A stretch of 64,000 nt of DNA from Aestuariibius insulae. GTDB lineage: Bacteria > Pseudomonadota > Alphaproteobacteria > Rhodobacterales > Rhodobacteraceae. Under the pieces are notes generated by a model that saw nothing but the letters and a program-made list of their open reading frames with translations, had not been told where the DNA came from and did no database searches. Every line of letters starts with the position of its first letter. Within the stretch, counting starts at the first letter, position 1. The stretch lies in assembly GCF_040783535.2 (NCBI RefSeq), contig NZ_JBFONW020000006.1, positions 1 through 64,000 of the forward strand, in the 5' to 3' direction. Shown one piece after another: positions 32,807 to 43,022 of the stretch. The position numbers and the translations under genes were made by a program.

Positions 32807-33289
32807 TCAGGCAGGCTTGTCCTCAAGCGGCACGACCTCATCCCCCAGGGTGATCCGTCCGTCTGCCAGAACCTCCGCATACCAGCCGCCATGCCCTCGG
32901 ACCGCCGAATAGCCACCCGTTCCCAGAACCTCTTCCATCCGCGAACATGGATGGCACGGCCCTGTCACCCTCAACTCGGCCTCGCCAACGCGAAGACGCC
33001 GCCCCTTCAAAGCGGCGAGGTTCAGCCCTGTCACGCTCAGATTCCGCCGCAGCAACTCTGGCGGCAGACGCTTATGCCCCAGCATCGCGGCGATCACCGG
33101 CAGATGTTCTCCTTGCACGAGCGTCACCGCCCTCAGCTCCGACACCCCGTGATCCCCCTCGATCCCGGCCCGCGTCACTCCCGCCTGCTCCAGAACGCGC
33201 ATCGGGGCCCGCCGCTCCGGACGGACCCCGATCCAGTCAAGCCGCCCGGGCTGCGCAAACCGCGCCATCATCTCGCGCAGGTCGCTCAT
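32807..33289 (-). CDS. MOSC-domain protein
   Basis: 160 residues. The MOSC core is RPERRAPMRVLEQAGVTRAGIEGDHG, a truncated-looking start, then VTLVQGEHLPVIA, LPPELLRRNLSVTGLNL and GPCHPCSRMEEVLG, where the conserved Cys (C..C in PCHPC) sits, then GHGGWYAEVL. MOSC proteins handle sulfur carried on Cys, some with molybdenum cofactor. It lacks the N-terminal PLP or beta-barrel partner domain, so it is a stand-alone member. Substrate unknown. Confidence 0.88.
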   Translation of the reverse strand: MSDLREMMARFAQPGRLDWIGVRPERRAPMRVLEQAGVTRAGIEGDHGVSELRAVTLVQGEHLPVIAAMLGHKRLPPELLRRNLSVTGLNLAALKGRRLRVGEAELRVTGPCHPCSRMEEVLGTGGYSAVRGHGGWYAEVLADGRITLGDEVVPLEDKPA

Positions 33290-33310
33290 CCCCGACGGCC
33301 TTTCTTCACA

Positions 33311-34165
33311 TCACGCGCCGACGATCATGCCGCCATTGGGATGCAATGTCTGCCCATTGAAGTAATTGCCGTCCGACGAGCACAGAAACAGATAGGACGT
33401 GGCAACCTCCCAAGGCTGCCCGGGCCGCCCCATCGGCACGCCGGATCCGAAATCCTCGACCTGCTCGGCAGGCATCGTGCCCGGAATGAACGGCGTCCAG
33501 ATCGGCCCGGGAGCGACCGTGTTCACCCGAATCCCCTTCTCGATCAGGTTCTCCGCCAGGCTCCGCGAAAACGCCAGCGACGCACCGCGCGTGGTCGAAT
33601 AGGAGATCAGCGATCCCATCCCCGCAAATGCATTCACCGACGACGTGTTCACGATCGACGCACCCTCGCTTAGATGCGGCAAGGCGGCCTGCGTACAGAA
33701 GAAATACCCCATGACATTGCTGTCAAAGGTCCGCCGCAGCGTCTCCTCGTCCAGCTCCGTCAGATCCTCGTCCAGCCATTGCTGCGCGGCATTGTTGATC
33801 AGAATATCCAGCTTGCCGAACCGCTCGACCGTCTTGGCGACGATCTCTTCGGCATGGGCCTTCTTGCCGATATCGCCGGGAAGCAGCAGCGCCTCGGACC
33901 CTTCGGCCTCAACCAGCCGCTTCGTCTCCTCGGCATCCTTGTACTCCTCAAGATAGGCGATCGCCACCTTCGCGCCTTCCCGCGCGAATAGCACCGACAC
34001 GGCCCGCCCGATCCCGCTGTCGCCGCCTGTGATCAGCGCGACCTTGCCCTCCAGCTTTCCGACGCCGGGATGGCGCGGCATATAGTCCGGCGCTGGCTCC
34101 ATCTTGTGCTCGTCGGCGGGCATGGCATCCTGATCCTGAGCGGGGATCTTCACAGCTTCATTCAT
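33311..34165 (-). CDS. SDR oxidoreductase, YghA/GspA39-like, with altered catalytic YxxxK
   Basis: 284 residues from ATG 34165 (GAGGAGTG upstream); the frame is open 19 codons further. An N-terminal ~45-residue extension (PADEHKMEPAPDYMPRHPGVGKLEGKVALITGGDSGIG) is typical of the general-stress SDR subgroup. The coenzyme motif is GGDSGIGRA and the NAG-type motif is NNAAQQ. The active-site Ser is in NTSSVNA and Tyr in ISYSTTRGAS, where the usual YxxxK reads Y-S-T-T-R (codon CGC). Otherwise the enzyme is well conserved, with PGPIWTPFIPGTMP. The Arg may still support catalysis weakly or the enzyme may be inactive. Confidence 0.87.
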   Translation of the reverse strand: MNEAVKIPAQDQDAMPADEHKMEPAPDYMPRHPGVGKLEGKVALITGGDSGIGRAVSVLFAREGAKVAIAYLEEYKDAEETKRLVEAEGSEALLLPGDIGKKAHAEEIVAKTVERFGKLDILINNAAQQWLDEDLTELDEETLRRTFDSNVMGYFFCTQAALPHLSEGASIVNTSSVNAFAGMGSLISYSTTRGASLAFSRSLAENLIEKGIRVNTVAPGPIWTPFIPGTMPAEQVEDFGSGVPMGRPGQPWEVATSYLFLCSSDGNYFNGQTLHPNGGMIVGA

Positions 34166-34309
34166 GGTGTCACTCCTCATTTGCGTCGCCAGCAAACGGA
34201 TTGCGCCCCCCACACGTTCCAAGGCCGGGCGGCCAAACTGCGCCGGCCCTATGGTCGCCCGCTGCCGGTTACCCTACATCAGGAGGGCGCCCGAGGAGAG
34301 AGAGCCCCC

Positions 34310-35734
<1,425 letters not shown>

Positions 35735-35857
35735 GCGCATCGGCTCGCCATCGATGCGCCTACCCGCTCGCGCACAAACCGCTATTTCCTCCGCGGGGTC
35801 GCAGCCAGACTGATCCGAAAACCGCTTTCTGTCCTGCGCATCGGGCATTAGGAGCGG

Positions 35858-36511
35858 TTATGATTTCCCCAGACCGTTCTGCCAGAAGAGCCTCGACTTA
35901 TATCCATACTCGGTCACCGCAACGCGGGCGCTTCTTATCTGTTCATCCGTCAGAACGACCGGCAGCTTGCCGCTCTTTTCAGCCTGCGCCTTCAGATCGA
36001 CAGCGATGTCCATAAAGGCATTGCTGCTCAATCCGCTTACCGGTCCATTCCTGATCTTCAGACCGTTGACCACCGTGTAGGCGGAACTGTTGTTCAGTTC
36101 ATACCAATGCTCTGCGATAAAGGCCGCGCCTTCCTCGCGCTTGGAAGACGCGATCTTCACGCATGAAACCGACGCATCCAATGCGGCATGGGTTGCCTCG
36201 TGAATAGCCGTCTTGGTTCCCTCGATCGTGTTGAACACGTCGGCTGACTTGAATCTGATCTTATCGGACCCGTCGCTATATGTGCCAACCGCTTTAGCCT
36301 TTTTGAGCAAATCCGGATCAAAGAAAACCCTGACCCGGCGGGATTGTAGTGCCGTCGCAACAAGACGAAATGCCATTGGCGTCACCTCGACCCCGCGCAT
36401 CTTGAACCCGATCTTTTGCACATGAGGGCCGGTCAGAAGGGAGGCATATCTCTGATAGAATTCAGCGGATGCCTCGACCGGGTCTGTCTTGGAATTGCTT
36501 TGAACCAACAC
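35858..36511 (-). CDS. HExxH protein of unknown function, low GC
   Basis: 217 residues from GTG 36511, chosen because GGAGAA lies 6-7 bases upstream; the open frame begins 21 codons earlier. The only recognisable element is HEATH (residues 104-108) in TKTAIHEATHAALD, followed 20-30 residues later by EEGAAFIAEHWYEL, together resembling a zinc-metallopeptidase-like fold with a third ligand on the second helix. No signal peptide. AT-rich and unlike its neighbours, including the 3' half. It may be acquired. No operon partner. Confidence 0.6.
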   Translation of the reverse strand: MLVQSNSKTDPVEASAEFYQRYASLLTGPHVQKIGFKMRGVEVTPMAFRLVATALQSRRVRVFFDPDLLKKAKAVGTYSDGSDKIRFKSADVFNTIEGTKTAIHEATHAALDASVSCVKIASSKREEGAAFIAEHWYELNNSSAYTVVNGLKIRNGPVSGLSSNAFMDIAVDLKAQAEKSGKLPVVLTDEQIRSARVAVTEYGYKSRLFWQNGLGKS

Positions 36512-36611
36512 GGCGTTCTCCAAATAAGTCAGAAATATTGCTAATTTGTTAGGGCGCACGGACGGCCAATACAAGTGAACGTCATACTCACCGACCTAAC
36601 CTGTCCGCAAA

Positions 36612-37199
36612 TTATAGGACAGGAACCCATCCCCCTGCCTCTTTCGGCAACCGTCCGGCGAGACGGGGATCGTCAAAGACCTCCACCTTCCGCGCATAGG
36701 CCTCGAACCCGGCCTTGCGGTAAAACCCCATCGCCCCCGGCGAATCGAGCGTGCAGGTATGCAGCCAGACCCGCTTCACCCCGCGCGCGAAGGCCTTGTG
36801 CAGCGCCTGTTCAATCAACCAGCGTCCCAGTCCGCGCCCCATCCCGGCGCGGCTCAGGCCAAAGAAGGTCACTTCGCAATCCCCGGCGACGCTGAAATCC
36901 AGCTCCAGCATTCCCAGATCCGCGCCGTCCTCTACCGGAACCCAAAGCTCTGTCCCTTCAGCATCCAGCACCGCCCGAAGCGCGTCGTCCGAAAGCGCTA
37001 GACGCGATGCCCAAAGCCACTCCTCCCCCAAATCGCGAAAGAGCGTCCGGTAGGCCTGTGCAGACATGCCGTCACGCCGCTCCAGCGTAACGCCGTCCGG
37101 TGTCGCGACGGTCCCTGAAGGCGGTTGGCGCCGCTGCAGAAAGGTGACCACCGCAGCCAGCTTGCCGGGCGGCAGATCGTGATATCCATCATCCAGCAT
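36612..37199 (-). CDS. GNAT-family N-acetyltransferase
   Basis: 195 residues from ATG 37199 (AAGGATG upstream); in-frame starts at 37226 and 37379 are less supported. The acetyl-CoA loop is RAGMGRGLGRWLIEQAL, preceded by CEVTFFGLSRAG and followed by VKRVWLHTCTLDSPGAMGFYRKAGFEAY, the standard GNAT beta4-alpha3-beta5 order. The N-terminal half (LPPGKLAAVVTFLQRRQPP, WLWASRLALSDDALRAV) is helical. Substrate unknown. Divergent from dprA. Confidence 0.85.
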   Translation of the reverse strand: MLDDGYHDLPPGKLAAVVTFLQRRQPPSGTVATPDGVTLERRDGMSAQAYRTLFRDLGEEWLWASRLALSDDALRAVLDAEGTELWVPVEDGADLGMLELDFSVAGDCEVTFFGLSRAGMGRGLGRWLIEQALHKAFARGVKRVWLHTCTLDSPGAMGFYRKAGFEAYARKVEVFDDPRLAGRLPKEAGGWVPVL

Positions 37200-37332
37200 A
37201 TTGGGCTCATCCTTCGGCTTTGGCATCGGCAAGAGGGCTCTTGCGGACCGACTTACAGGCTGGCCCTCGAGGTGCCAACTTGATCGCAAAATGGGAAGTC
37301 GGCGCTCAAGCTTGCGAAAATCCACATACGCA

Positions 37333-37362
37333 ATACCGACCGGATACCGACCACATACCGAC
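37333..37362 (+). repeat. 11-bp-phased ATACCGAC direct repeats (copy B)
   Basis: Three identical octamers, ATACCGAC at 37333-37340, 37344-37351 and 37355-37362, each starting 11 bases after the previous. They lie between the divergent GNAT and dprA genes, 70-100 bases from dprA. The same arrangement occurs at 3557-3597. Orientation relative to dprA is direct. Confidence 0.8.
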
Positions 37363-37374
37363 ACGCCGTTTTTG

Positions 37375-37391
37375 TTCATCTTTGATTAACC
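37375..37391 (+). promoter_or_regulatory. CtrA-like box before dprA
   Basis: TTCA, TCTTTGA, TTAACC: correct N7 spacing, full right half and one mismatch in the left half. It lies just downstream of the ATACCGAC array and 17-43 bases before the possible dprA starts. Confidence 0.45.
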
Positions 37392-37434
37392 AAGCAGGAC
37401 TAGACCGGTGTCTGCAACAGGCGGAGCACCCACA

Positions 37435-38568
37435 ATGGCCCCGGTCGATCTGTCTCCTGATCACCACCCAAACCCTCCGATCTCGGGAGAGGATGATCTG
37501 GCCTGGCTCCGCTTGTTGCGATCGCGGCGCGTTGGAATCTCTACGTTTTTTCGGCTGATGAACGATCACGGCTCGGCCGTGGCTGCTCTGGCCGCGCTTC
37601 CCGGCATCGCCCGCGAGGCCGGGATCGACAGTTACGAGGTCTGCCCCGAAGGCGTCGCCCGCGCCGAACTTCGCGCCGCCCGCGCCGCCAAGGCCAAATT
37701 CATTCGTTGGGACAGCCCGACCTACCCCGATCTCCTCCGCGAGATCAGCGATCCGCCGCCTTTTCTCTGGGCTATCGGGCGCACCGAACTACTTGCAAAG
37801 ACAGGGAAAATCGCCCTCGTTGGCGCCCGCAACGCCTCCTCCCTCGGCACCCGGATGACAAGCACTCTTGCCACCGCGCTCGGCGCCGAAAACCGCATCA
37901 TCGTCTCCGGCCTCGCCCGCGGCATCGACACCTCCGCCCACACCGCCAGCCTCGAGACCGGTACAGTCGCGGTGGTCGCGGGCGGCGTTGATGTCTGCTA
38001 TCCTGCTGAAAACACGAACCTTTACGATGCGATCTGCCACAAGGGCCTCATCCTGTCCGAGCAGCCCATGGGCCTGCAACCGCAAGCCCGGCACTTCCCC
38101 AAACGCAACCGCATCATCTCCGGCCTCTCCGAAGCTGTTGTCGTGATCGAGGCTGCCGCGAAATCCGGCAGCCTCATCACCGCCCGAAGCGCTCTCGATC
38201 AAGGCCGCGACGTCCTCGCCGTTCCGGGTCATCCTTTCGACGCCCGCGCCGCCGGTTGCAACATACTGATCCGCGACGGTGCCCGGTTGGTCCGAGGTGT
38301 GTCCGATGTCCTTGAAACCGCGTCTCATCAACTCGCTGCAAGCGACAAACTCCCGTTGCCGGACCCGACACCTCCGAAACGAACGCTTCGGCAAACGGCA
38401 GATCTGCACAGCCAAATCCTGTCCCGCCTCGGCCCGTCACCAATGGCTGAGGATCAACTCATCCGCGACCTCGCCGGCCCCTCCGAAACGATTACGCCAG
38501 CGCTTCTGGATCTCGAATTGGACGGCAAGGTCCAGCGCCATCCGGGCGGTCTTTTATCGAGGAACTAG
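37435..38568 (+). CDS. dprA: DNA-processing protein DprA
   Basis: 377 residues from ATG 37435 (GGAG upstream), or 386 from GTG 37408. Order: N-terminal helical SAM-like part (LAWLRLLRSRRVGISTFFRLMN), then the DprA Rossmann domain with VGARNASSLG, SGLARGIDTSAH, VAGGVDVCYPAENT, FPKRNRIISGLSEAVVVIEA and VLAVPGHPFD, then a winged-helix C-terminus (QILSRLGPSPMAEDQLIRDLAG). DprA loads RecA on incoming single-stranded DNA. In R. capsulatus it is needed by cells receiving GTA DNA. Well conserved; no truncation. Confidence 0.95.
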   Translation: MAPVDLSPDHHPNPPISGEDDLAWLRLLRSRRVGISTFFRLMNDHGSAVAALAALPGIAREAGIDSYEVCPEGVARAELRAARAAKAKFIRWDSPTYPDLLREISDPPPFLWAIGRTELLAKTGKIALVGARNASSLGTRMTSTLATALGAENRIIVSGLARGIDTSAHTASLETGTVAVVAGGVDVCYPAENTNLYDAICHKGLILSEQPMGLQPQARHFPKRNRIISGLSEAVVVIEAAAKSGSLITARSALDQGRDVLAVPGHPFDARAAGCNILIRDGARLVRGVSDVLETASHQLAASDKLPLPDPTPPKRTLRQTADLHSQILSRLGPSPMAEDQLIRDLAGPSETITPALLDLELDGKVQRHPGGLLSRN

Positions 38569-38728
38569 CGTGGGTCGAACCAGGATCGCGAAGGCAAGGT
38601 GTGGCGCCAAACCGTCGGCGGACGCAATCCGGACCGGCGCGCGGCAATCGCCCGCCCCTCATTGACAATCCCCCCTCCGACCCCACATCACTCGCCGCCA
38701 GACCGTCTCGCTCCCCGGAAGGATGTCC

Positions 38729-41443
38729 ATGCCCGTCGTCGTCGTCGAGTCGCCCGCTAAGGCCAAGACAATCAACAAATATCTCGGCTCCGACTACACC
38801 GTTCTGGCGTCCTATGGTCACGTACGCGATCTGCCGCCCAAGGATGGATCGGTCGACACCGACAACGGATTCGACATGCTGTGGGAGGTGGCGTCGGACA
38901 GCAAAAAGCACGTCAAAGCCATCGCCGACGCTCTGGCCGAAGACGGCGAACTGATCCTCGCCACCGACCCCGACCGCGAAGGCGAGGCAATCAGTTGGCA
39001 CCTTCAGGAGGCGCTGACAAAGCGCAAGTCGATCAAGAAAGACACGCCGGTCAGCCGCGTGGTCTTCAACGCAATCACCAAGTCCGCCGTCACCGAGGCG
39101 ATGAAAAACCCCCGCCAGGTCGATATGGAGCTGGTCGAGGCCTATCTCGCCCGTCGCGCACTCGATTATCTGGTAGGCTTCAACCTCTCGCCCGTACTTT
39201 GGCGCAAACTGCCCGGCGCCAAATCGGCAGGCCGGGTCCAATCCGTCTGCCTGCGCCTCATCGTCGAGCGCGAGATGGAGATCGAGGTGTTCCGCCCGCA
39301 GGAATATTGGTCCGTCAAGGCGATCTTTGAAACTCCGCGCGGCCAGACCTTCGAGGCGCGGATGACGGTCCATGGCGGCAAGAAGCTCGACCGCTTCGAT
39401 CTGGGTGACGAAACCGCTGCCGAACTCGCGGTCACCGCCGCCGCATCCCGCAGCTTTCACATCGCCAGCGTCGAAGCCAAACCCGGCACGCGCAATCCCG
39501 CCCCGCCCTTCATGACCTCGACCCTGCAACAGGAAGCCTCCCGCAAGTTCGGCATGGGCGCCAAGCAGGCAATGAGCACCGCGCAGCGGCTCTACGAGGC
39601 TGGACACATTACTTATATGCGGACCGACGGCATCGACATGGCGCCCGAGGCCGTCCATGCCGCCCGCGATGCGATCAAGGATAAATACGGCCCCAGCTAT
39701 GTTCCGGACAGCCCCCGGATGTATAAGAACAAGGCCAAAAACGCGCAGGAAGCCCATGAATGCATCCGGCCCACCGATCTGGCCGCCGATACCGAAAGCC
39801 TGCGCATTTCGGAAGCCGACCAGCGCAAGCTCTATGATCTGATCTACAAACGCACCATCGCCAGCCAGATGAGCGCGGCTCGCCTCGAGCGCACCACGGC
39901 GGAGATCGAAAGCGAGGACAAGCAGGTCGTCTTCCGCGCCACAGGTCAGCGTATCGCATTCGACGGCTTTCTTAAGATTTACGTCGAAGGCCGCGACGAC
40001 GCGCCAGAAGAGGATGACCGCATCCTGCCGCAGATCATGCAGGGAGAGGATGCCAAATTCGCGGCAGCGTCGGAGCTTTACGACGATTACCGCAAGACCG
40101 GCGCGGACAGCGAAGATGTAATCGACGATGCGCCCGCCGCGTCTGACCTGCAGAAGAACGGCCATGCGATCCTCGCGAGCAAGGCGATCCTAGGCCTTCA
40201 GCATCACACCCAGCCGCCCCCGCGCTATACAGAGGCGACGCTGGTCAAGAAGATGGAAGAGCTCGGCATCGGCCGCCCCTCCACCTATGCGTCGATCGTC
40301 ACAACGATCCAGGATCGCGGCTATGTCATCAAGGACAAGAACCGCCTGATCCCCGAGGATAAGGGCCGCCTTGTTACCGCGTTTCTCTCCAACTATTTCA
40401 AGCGCTACGTCGAATACGACTTCACCGCATCGCTCGAGGAAGAGCTCGACGACGTCTCCGCCGGAGAGCGCGATTACAAGGACGTGCTCGACCGCTTCTG
40501 GCGTGATTTCTCCGCCGCCATCGCCGAGACGTCCGATCTGCGCATCACCGAGGTGCTGGAAAAGATCAACGAGGTGCTCGAGCCGCATCTCTTCCCGCCG
40601 ACCCCCGACGGCACCGATCCGCGCCTCTGCCCCAATTGCGGCGAAGGCCGGCTGTCGATGCGCACCGCCCGCTCCGGCGGGGCTTTCATCGGCTGCTCGA
40701 ACTATCCCAACTGCCGCTACACGCGTCCCTTTGGACCGCCCGATCCCGAGGCAGAGGCGTCTGCCATCCCGCCCGACGGCAAGCTGCTGGGCGAGGATCA
40801 GGGCGACGAGATCCGCATTTTCAAGGGCCGTTTCGGCCCCTATGTGCAGCGCGGCGAGGTGACCGAAGAGAACAAGAAACCCCCGCGCCAGTCGATCCCC
40901 AAGGAATGGGAGCCTGAAAGCGTCACGCTCGAACAAGGCGTTCGCCTTCTGTCGCTCCCGCGCCTTCTGGGCCCGCATCCCGAAGACGGGGTCGAGGTCT
41001 GGGCCAATATCGGCCGTTACGGTCCCTACATTAAACACGCCATAAGCACCTCCGAGCGGGGCGGCACGAACGCCAATCTCGACGAGATTGAGGAGGTCTG
41101 GACCGTCGGCATGAACCGCGCCGTGCAGCTTCTGGCCGAAAAGGTCGCGAGCCGCGGCAATCGCGGCAAGGCAGCCACCCCGATCCGCGAGTTGGGCGAA
41201 CACCCCGAAGCAGGCGGGCCGGTCAATATTTTCGACGGCAAGTACGGCCCTTACGTGAAGTGGGAAAAGATCAACGCCACGATCCCCGACACGATTGAGC
41301 CTGCGGATCTGACGCTCGCTCAAGCGGTCGATCTGATCGACGAGCGTGCCGCCAAAACCGGCAAGAAGCGCAAGCCCGCCAAGAAGAAGGCCCCGGCAAA
41401 GCGCAAGGCTCCGGCAAAGAAGGCCGCGTCCGGCGACAGTTAG
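38729..41443 (+). CDS. topA: DNA topoisomerase I (type IA)
   Basis: 904 residues from ATG 38729 (GGAAGG five to six bases upstream; ATG 38723 is too close to the SD). TOPRIM at the N-terminus (MPVVVVESPAKAKTINKYL, ATDPDREGEAISWHL with the acidic triad). The catalytic Tyr is in GHITYMRTDG (Tyr296). A zinc finger near 634 (LCPNCGEGRLSM...IGCSNYPNCRY), repeated C-terminal strands with GRYGPYIKH/GKYGPYVKW, and a Lys/Ala/Pro-rich basic tail (KKRKPAKKKAPAKRKAPAKK) complete it. It relaxes negative supercoils. Codirectional with dprA, 160 bases apart, as is usual in this order. Confidence 0.96.
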   Translation: MPVVVVESPAKAKTINKYLGSDYTVLASYGHVRDLPPKDGSVDTDNGFDMLWEVASDSKKHVKAIADALAEDGELILATDPDREGEAISWHLQEALTKRKSIKKDTPVSRVVFNAITKSAVTEAMKNPRQVDMELVEAYLARRALDYLVGFNLSPVLWRKLPGAKSAGRVQSVCLRLIVEREMEIEVFRPQEYWSVKAIFETPRGQTFEARMTVHGGKKLDRFDLGDETAAELAVTAAASRSFHIASVEAKPGTRNPAPPFMTSTLQQEASRKFGMGAKQAMSTAQRLYEAGHITYMRTDGIDMAPEAVHAARDAIKDKYGPSYVPDSPRMYKNKAKNAQEAHECIRPTDLAADTESLRISEADQRKLYDLIYKRTIASQMSAARLERTTAEIESEDKQVVFRATGQRIAFDGFLKIYVEGRDDAPEEDDRILPQIMQGEDAKFAAASELYDDYRKTGADSEDVIDDAPAASDLQKNGHAILASKAILGLQHHTQPPPRYTEATLVKKMEELGIGRPSTYASIVTTIQDRGYVIKDKNRLIPEDKGRLVTAFLSNYFKRYVEYDFTASLEEELDDVSAGERDYKDVLDRFWRDFSAAIAETSDLRITEVLEKINEVLEPHLFPPTPDGTDPRLCPNCGEGRLSMRTARSGGAFIGCSNYPNCRYTRPFGPPDPEAEASAIPPDGKLLGEDQGDEIRIFKGRFGPYVQRGEVTEENKKPPRQSIPKEWEPESVTLEQGVRLLSLPRLLGPHPEDGVEVWANIGRYGPYIKHAISTSERGGTNANLDEIEEVWTVGMNRAVQLLAEKVASRGNRGKAATPIRELGEHPEAGGPVNIFDGKYGPYVKWEKINATIPDTIEPADLTLAQAVDLIDERAAKTGKKRKPAKKKAPAKRKAPAKKAASGDS

Positions 41444-41522
41444 GCGTCACCACCGATTTCGCTTGATCCTACGTCACCCAACCCCGTATCGCTTATGCAT
41501 TCCAGTGATCCGGGGATCCAAT

Positions 41523-42254
41523 ATGCATTTTTACACCCTTATTTCCGCCACGCTTCTGGCTGCCCTCTCGACCACCGCCGCCGTTGCTGACAGCTTGTCC
41601 AAGGATGGTGCCTCCTCGCTTATCAGCTCCGTCGGAGCCCGCGATGCAGGCAAATGGGCGTCGGTTCCGACCGATGGCGCTTCAATTTCCCTGCCTGTCC
41701 GGGGCACAGATCGCACCGACCGTGCGCTCGCCCTGATTGATGATACCAGCCTGCGCAGCCTGCTGCGCAATGCCAATGCATCGGTCATCGGCGAAGGCGA
41801 CACCGACTACGTCGTCACTCTCGACGCGACCAATCTGACCCTGCCCGGCGCCGATCCGGATAGCCCTCTGCCCGCCTTGATCCGCGAGGTCGATCTCGCG
41901 GCGGACGTGACCCTCGCCGAACCCTGGAGCGGGACCAACGCACCGCAGATCGAGGCTCTGTCACTCACAGAAGCCAAGCTCGACTGGGGCGATCTGCAAC
42001 TGGATGCGACCGGCTCCGCGACACTGAACGAGGCAGGCCTCGCCACAGGCAGCTTTGCCGTCAACGTCCCCGATTGGGAACGCGCGCTGGCCCTGATCCC
42101 GGCGAATTCGCCGATCAGCGCCGCCCGCGTCACGCCCGTTCTCGCCGCCCAGTCGGACGGCCCCGGCCTCAGCTTCGATGTCCGGCTGGACGACAACCGC
42201 GTCAGCATCATGGGCATCCCGATCACCACGCTGGCCCCCTTCACGCTCGACTAG
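41523..42254 (+). CDS. periplasmic protein, DUF2125-like
   Basis: 243 residues from ATG 41523; the open frame before it overlaps topA. The signal peptide MHFYTLISATLLAALSTTAAVAD precedes a beta-rich region with repeated strands (VTLDATNLTLPG, LDATGSATLNEAG, FAVNVPDWERALALIPANSP, LSFDVRLDDNRVSIMGIPITTLAPFTL). The last part resembles the C-terminus of DUF2125 proteins, though these are usually longer. Function unknown. It is followed by the CoA-transferase genes with little spacing. Confidence 0.6.
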   Translation: MHFYTLISATLLAALSTTAAVADSLSKDGASSLISSVGARDAGKWASVPTDGASISLPVRGTDRTDRALALIDDTSLRSLLRNANASVIGEGDTDYVVTLDATNLTLPGADPDSPLPALIREVDLAADVTLAEPWSGTNAPQIEALSLTEAKLDWGDLQLDATGSATLNEAGLATGSFAVNVPDWERALALIPANSPISAARVTPVLAAQSDGPGLSFDVRLDDNRVSIMGIPITTLAPFTLD

Positions 42255-42322
42255 GCCGCGTTGACACCAAGGCACCGCCCCGCCAAAACGGGACAACTCC
42301 AATCGATGCAGGCCCCGTCCCG

Positions 42323-43018
42323 ATGCAGAAAATCTATTCCTCCGCCACGGACGCCCTCGACGGTCTTCTCACGGACGGAATGTTCATCGCGGCGGGCGGC
42401 TTCGGCCTGTGCGGCATCCCTGAGCTGCTGCTTCAGGCGATCAAGGAGGCGGGCACCAAGGATCTGACCTTCGCGTCCAACAATGCGGGAGTGGACGATT
42501 TCGGCATCGGGATCCTGCTGCAAACCCGGCAGGTCAAAAAGATGATCTCGTCCTATGTCGGCGAGAATGCCGAATTCATGCGCCAATATCTGTCCGGCGA
42601 GCTCGAGCTGGAATTCAACCCGCAAGGCACGCTCGCCGAACGGATGCGCGCAGGGGGCTGCGGCATCCCGGGCTTTTATACCAAGACCGGCGTCGGCACA
42701 CAGATCGCGGAAGGCAAGGAACACAAGGACTTCGACGGGGAGACCTATATCCTTGAACGAGGCATCTTTGCTGATCTAGCTATCGTCAAGGCATGGAAAG
42801 CGGACGAGACAGGCAACCTGATCTTCCGCAAGACCGCCCGCAACTTCAATCCGCCCGCCGCGATGTGCGGCAAGGTCTGTGTCGCCGAGGTCGAGGAAAT
42901 TGTTCCGACCGGCAGCCTCGATCCCGACCATATCCATCTACCCGGGATCTACGTGCACCGGCTGATCCAAGGCGAACACGAGAAACGGATCGAACAGCGG
43001 ACTGTGCGAGAGGGGTAA
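42323..43018 (+). CDS. scoA: 3-oxoacid CoA-transferase, subunit A
   Basis: 231 residues from ATG 42323. The subunit A signature is GMFIAAGGFGLCGIPELLLQAI (Gly-rich CoA-binding), then FASNNAGVDDFGIGILLQ, KKMISSYVGENAEFMRQYLSGELELEFNPQGTLAERMRAGGCGIPGFYTKTGVGT, and GEEYILE-type GETYILERGIFADLAIVKAW. With subunit B it moves CoA between succinyl-CoA and acetoacetate (or a similar 3-oxoacid), feeding ketone-body or polyhydroxybutyrate degradation into the TCA cycle. The frame is open earlier, but the family starts here. Confidence 0.94.
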   Translation: MQKIYSSATDALDGLLTDGMFIAAGGFGLCGIPELLLQAIKEAGTKDLTFASNNAGVDDFGIGILLQTRQVKKMISSYVGENAEFMRQYLSGELELEFNPQGTLAERMRAGGCGIPGFYTKTGVGTQIAEGKEHKDFDGETYILERGIFADLAIVKAWKADETGNLIFRKTARNFNPPAAMCGKVCVAEVEEIVPTGSLDPDHIHLPGIYVHRLIQGEHEKRIEQRTVREG

Positions 43019-43022
43019 GAGT

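Noticed and set aside
38492..40165. Minus-strand frame of 557 codons opposite topA
   Set aside because: It mirrors the conserved topoisomerase frame and shows no family motifs.
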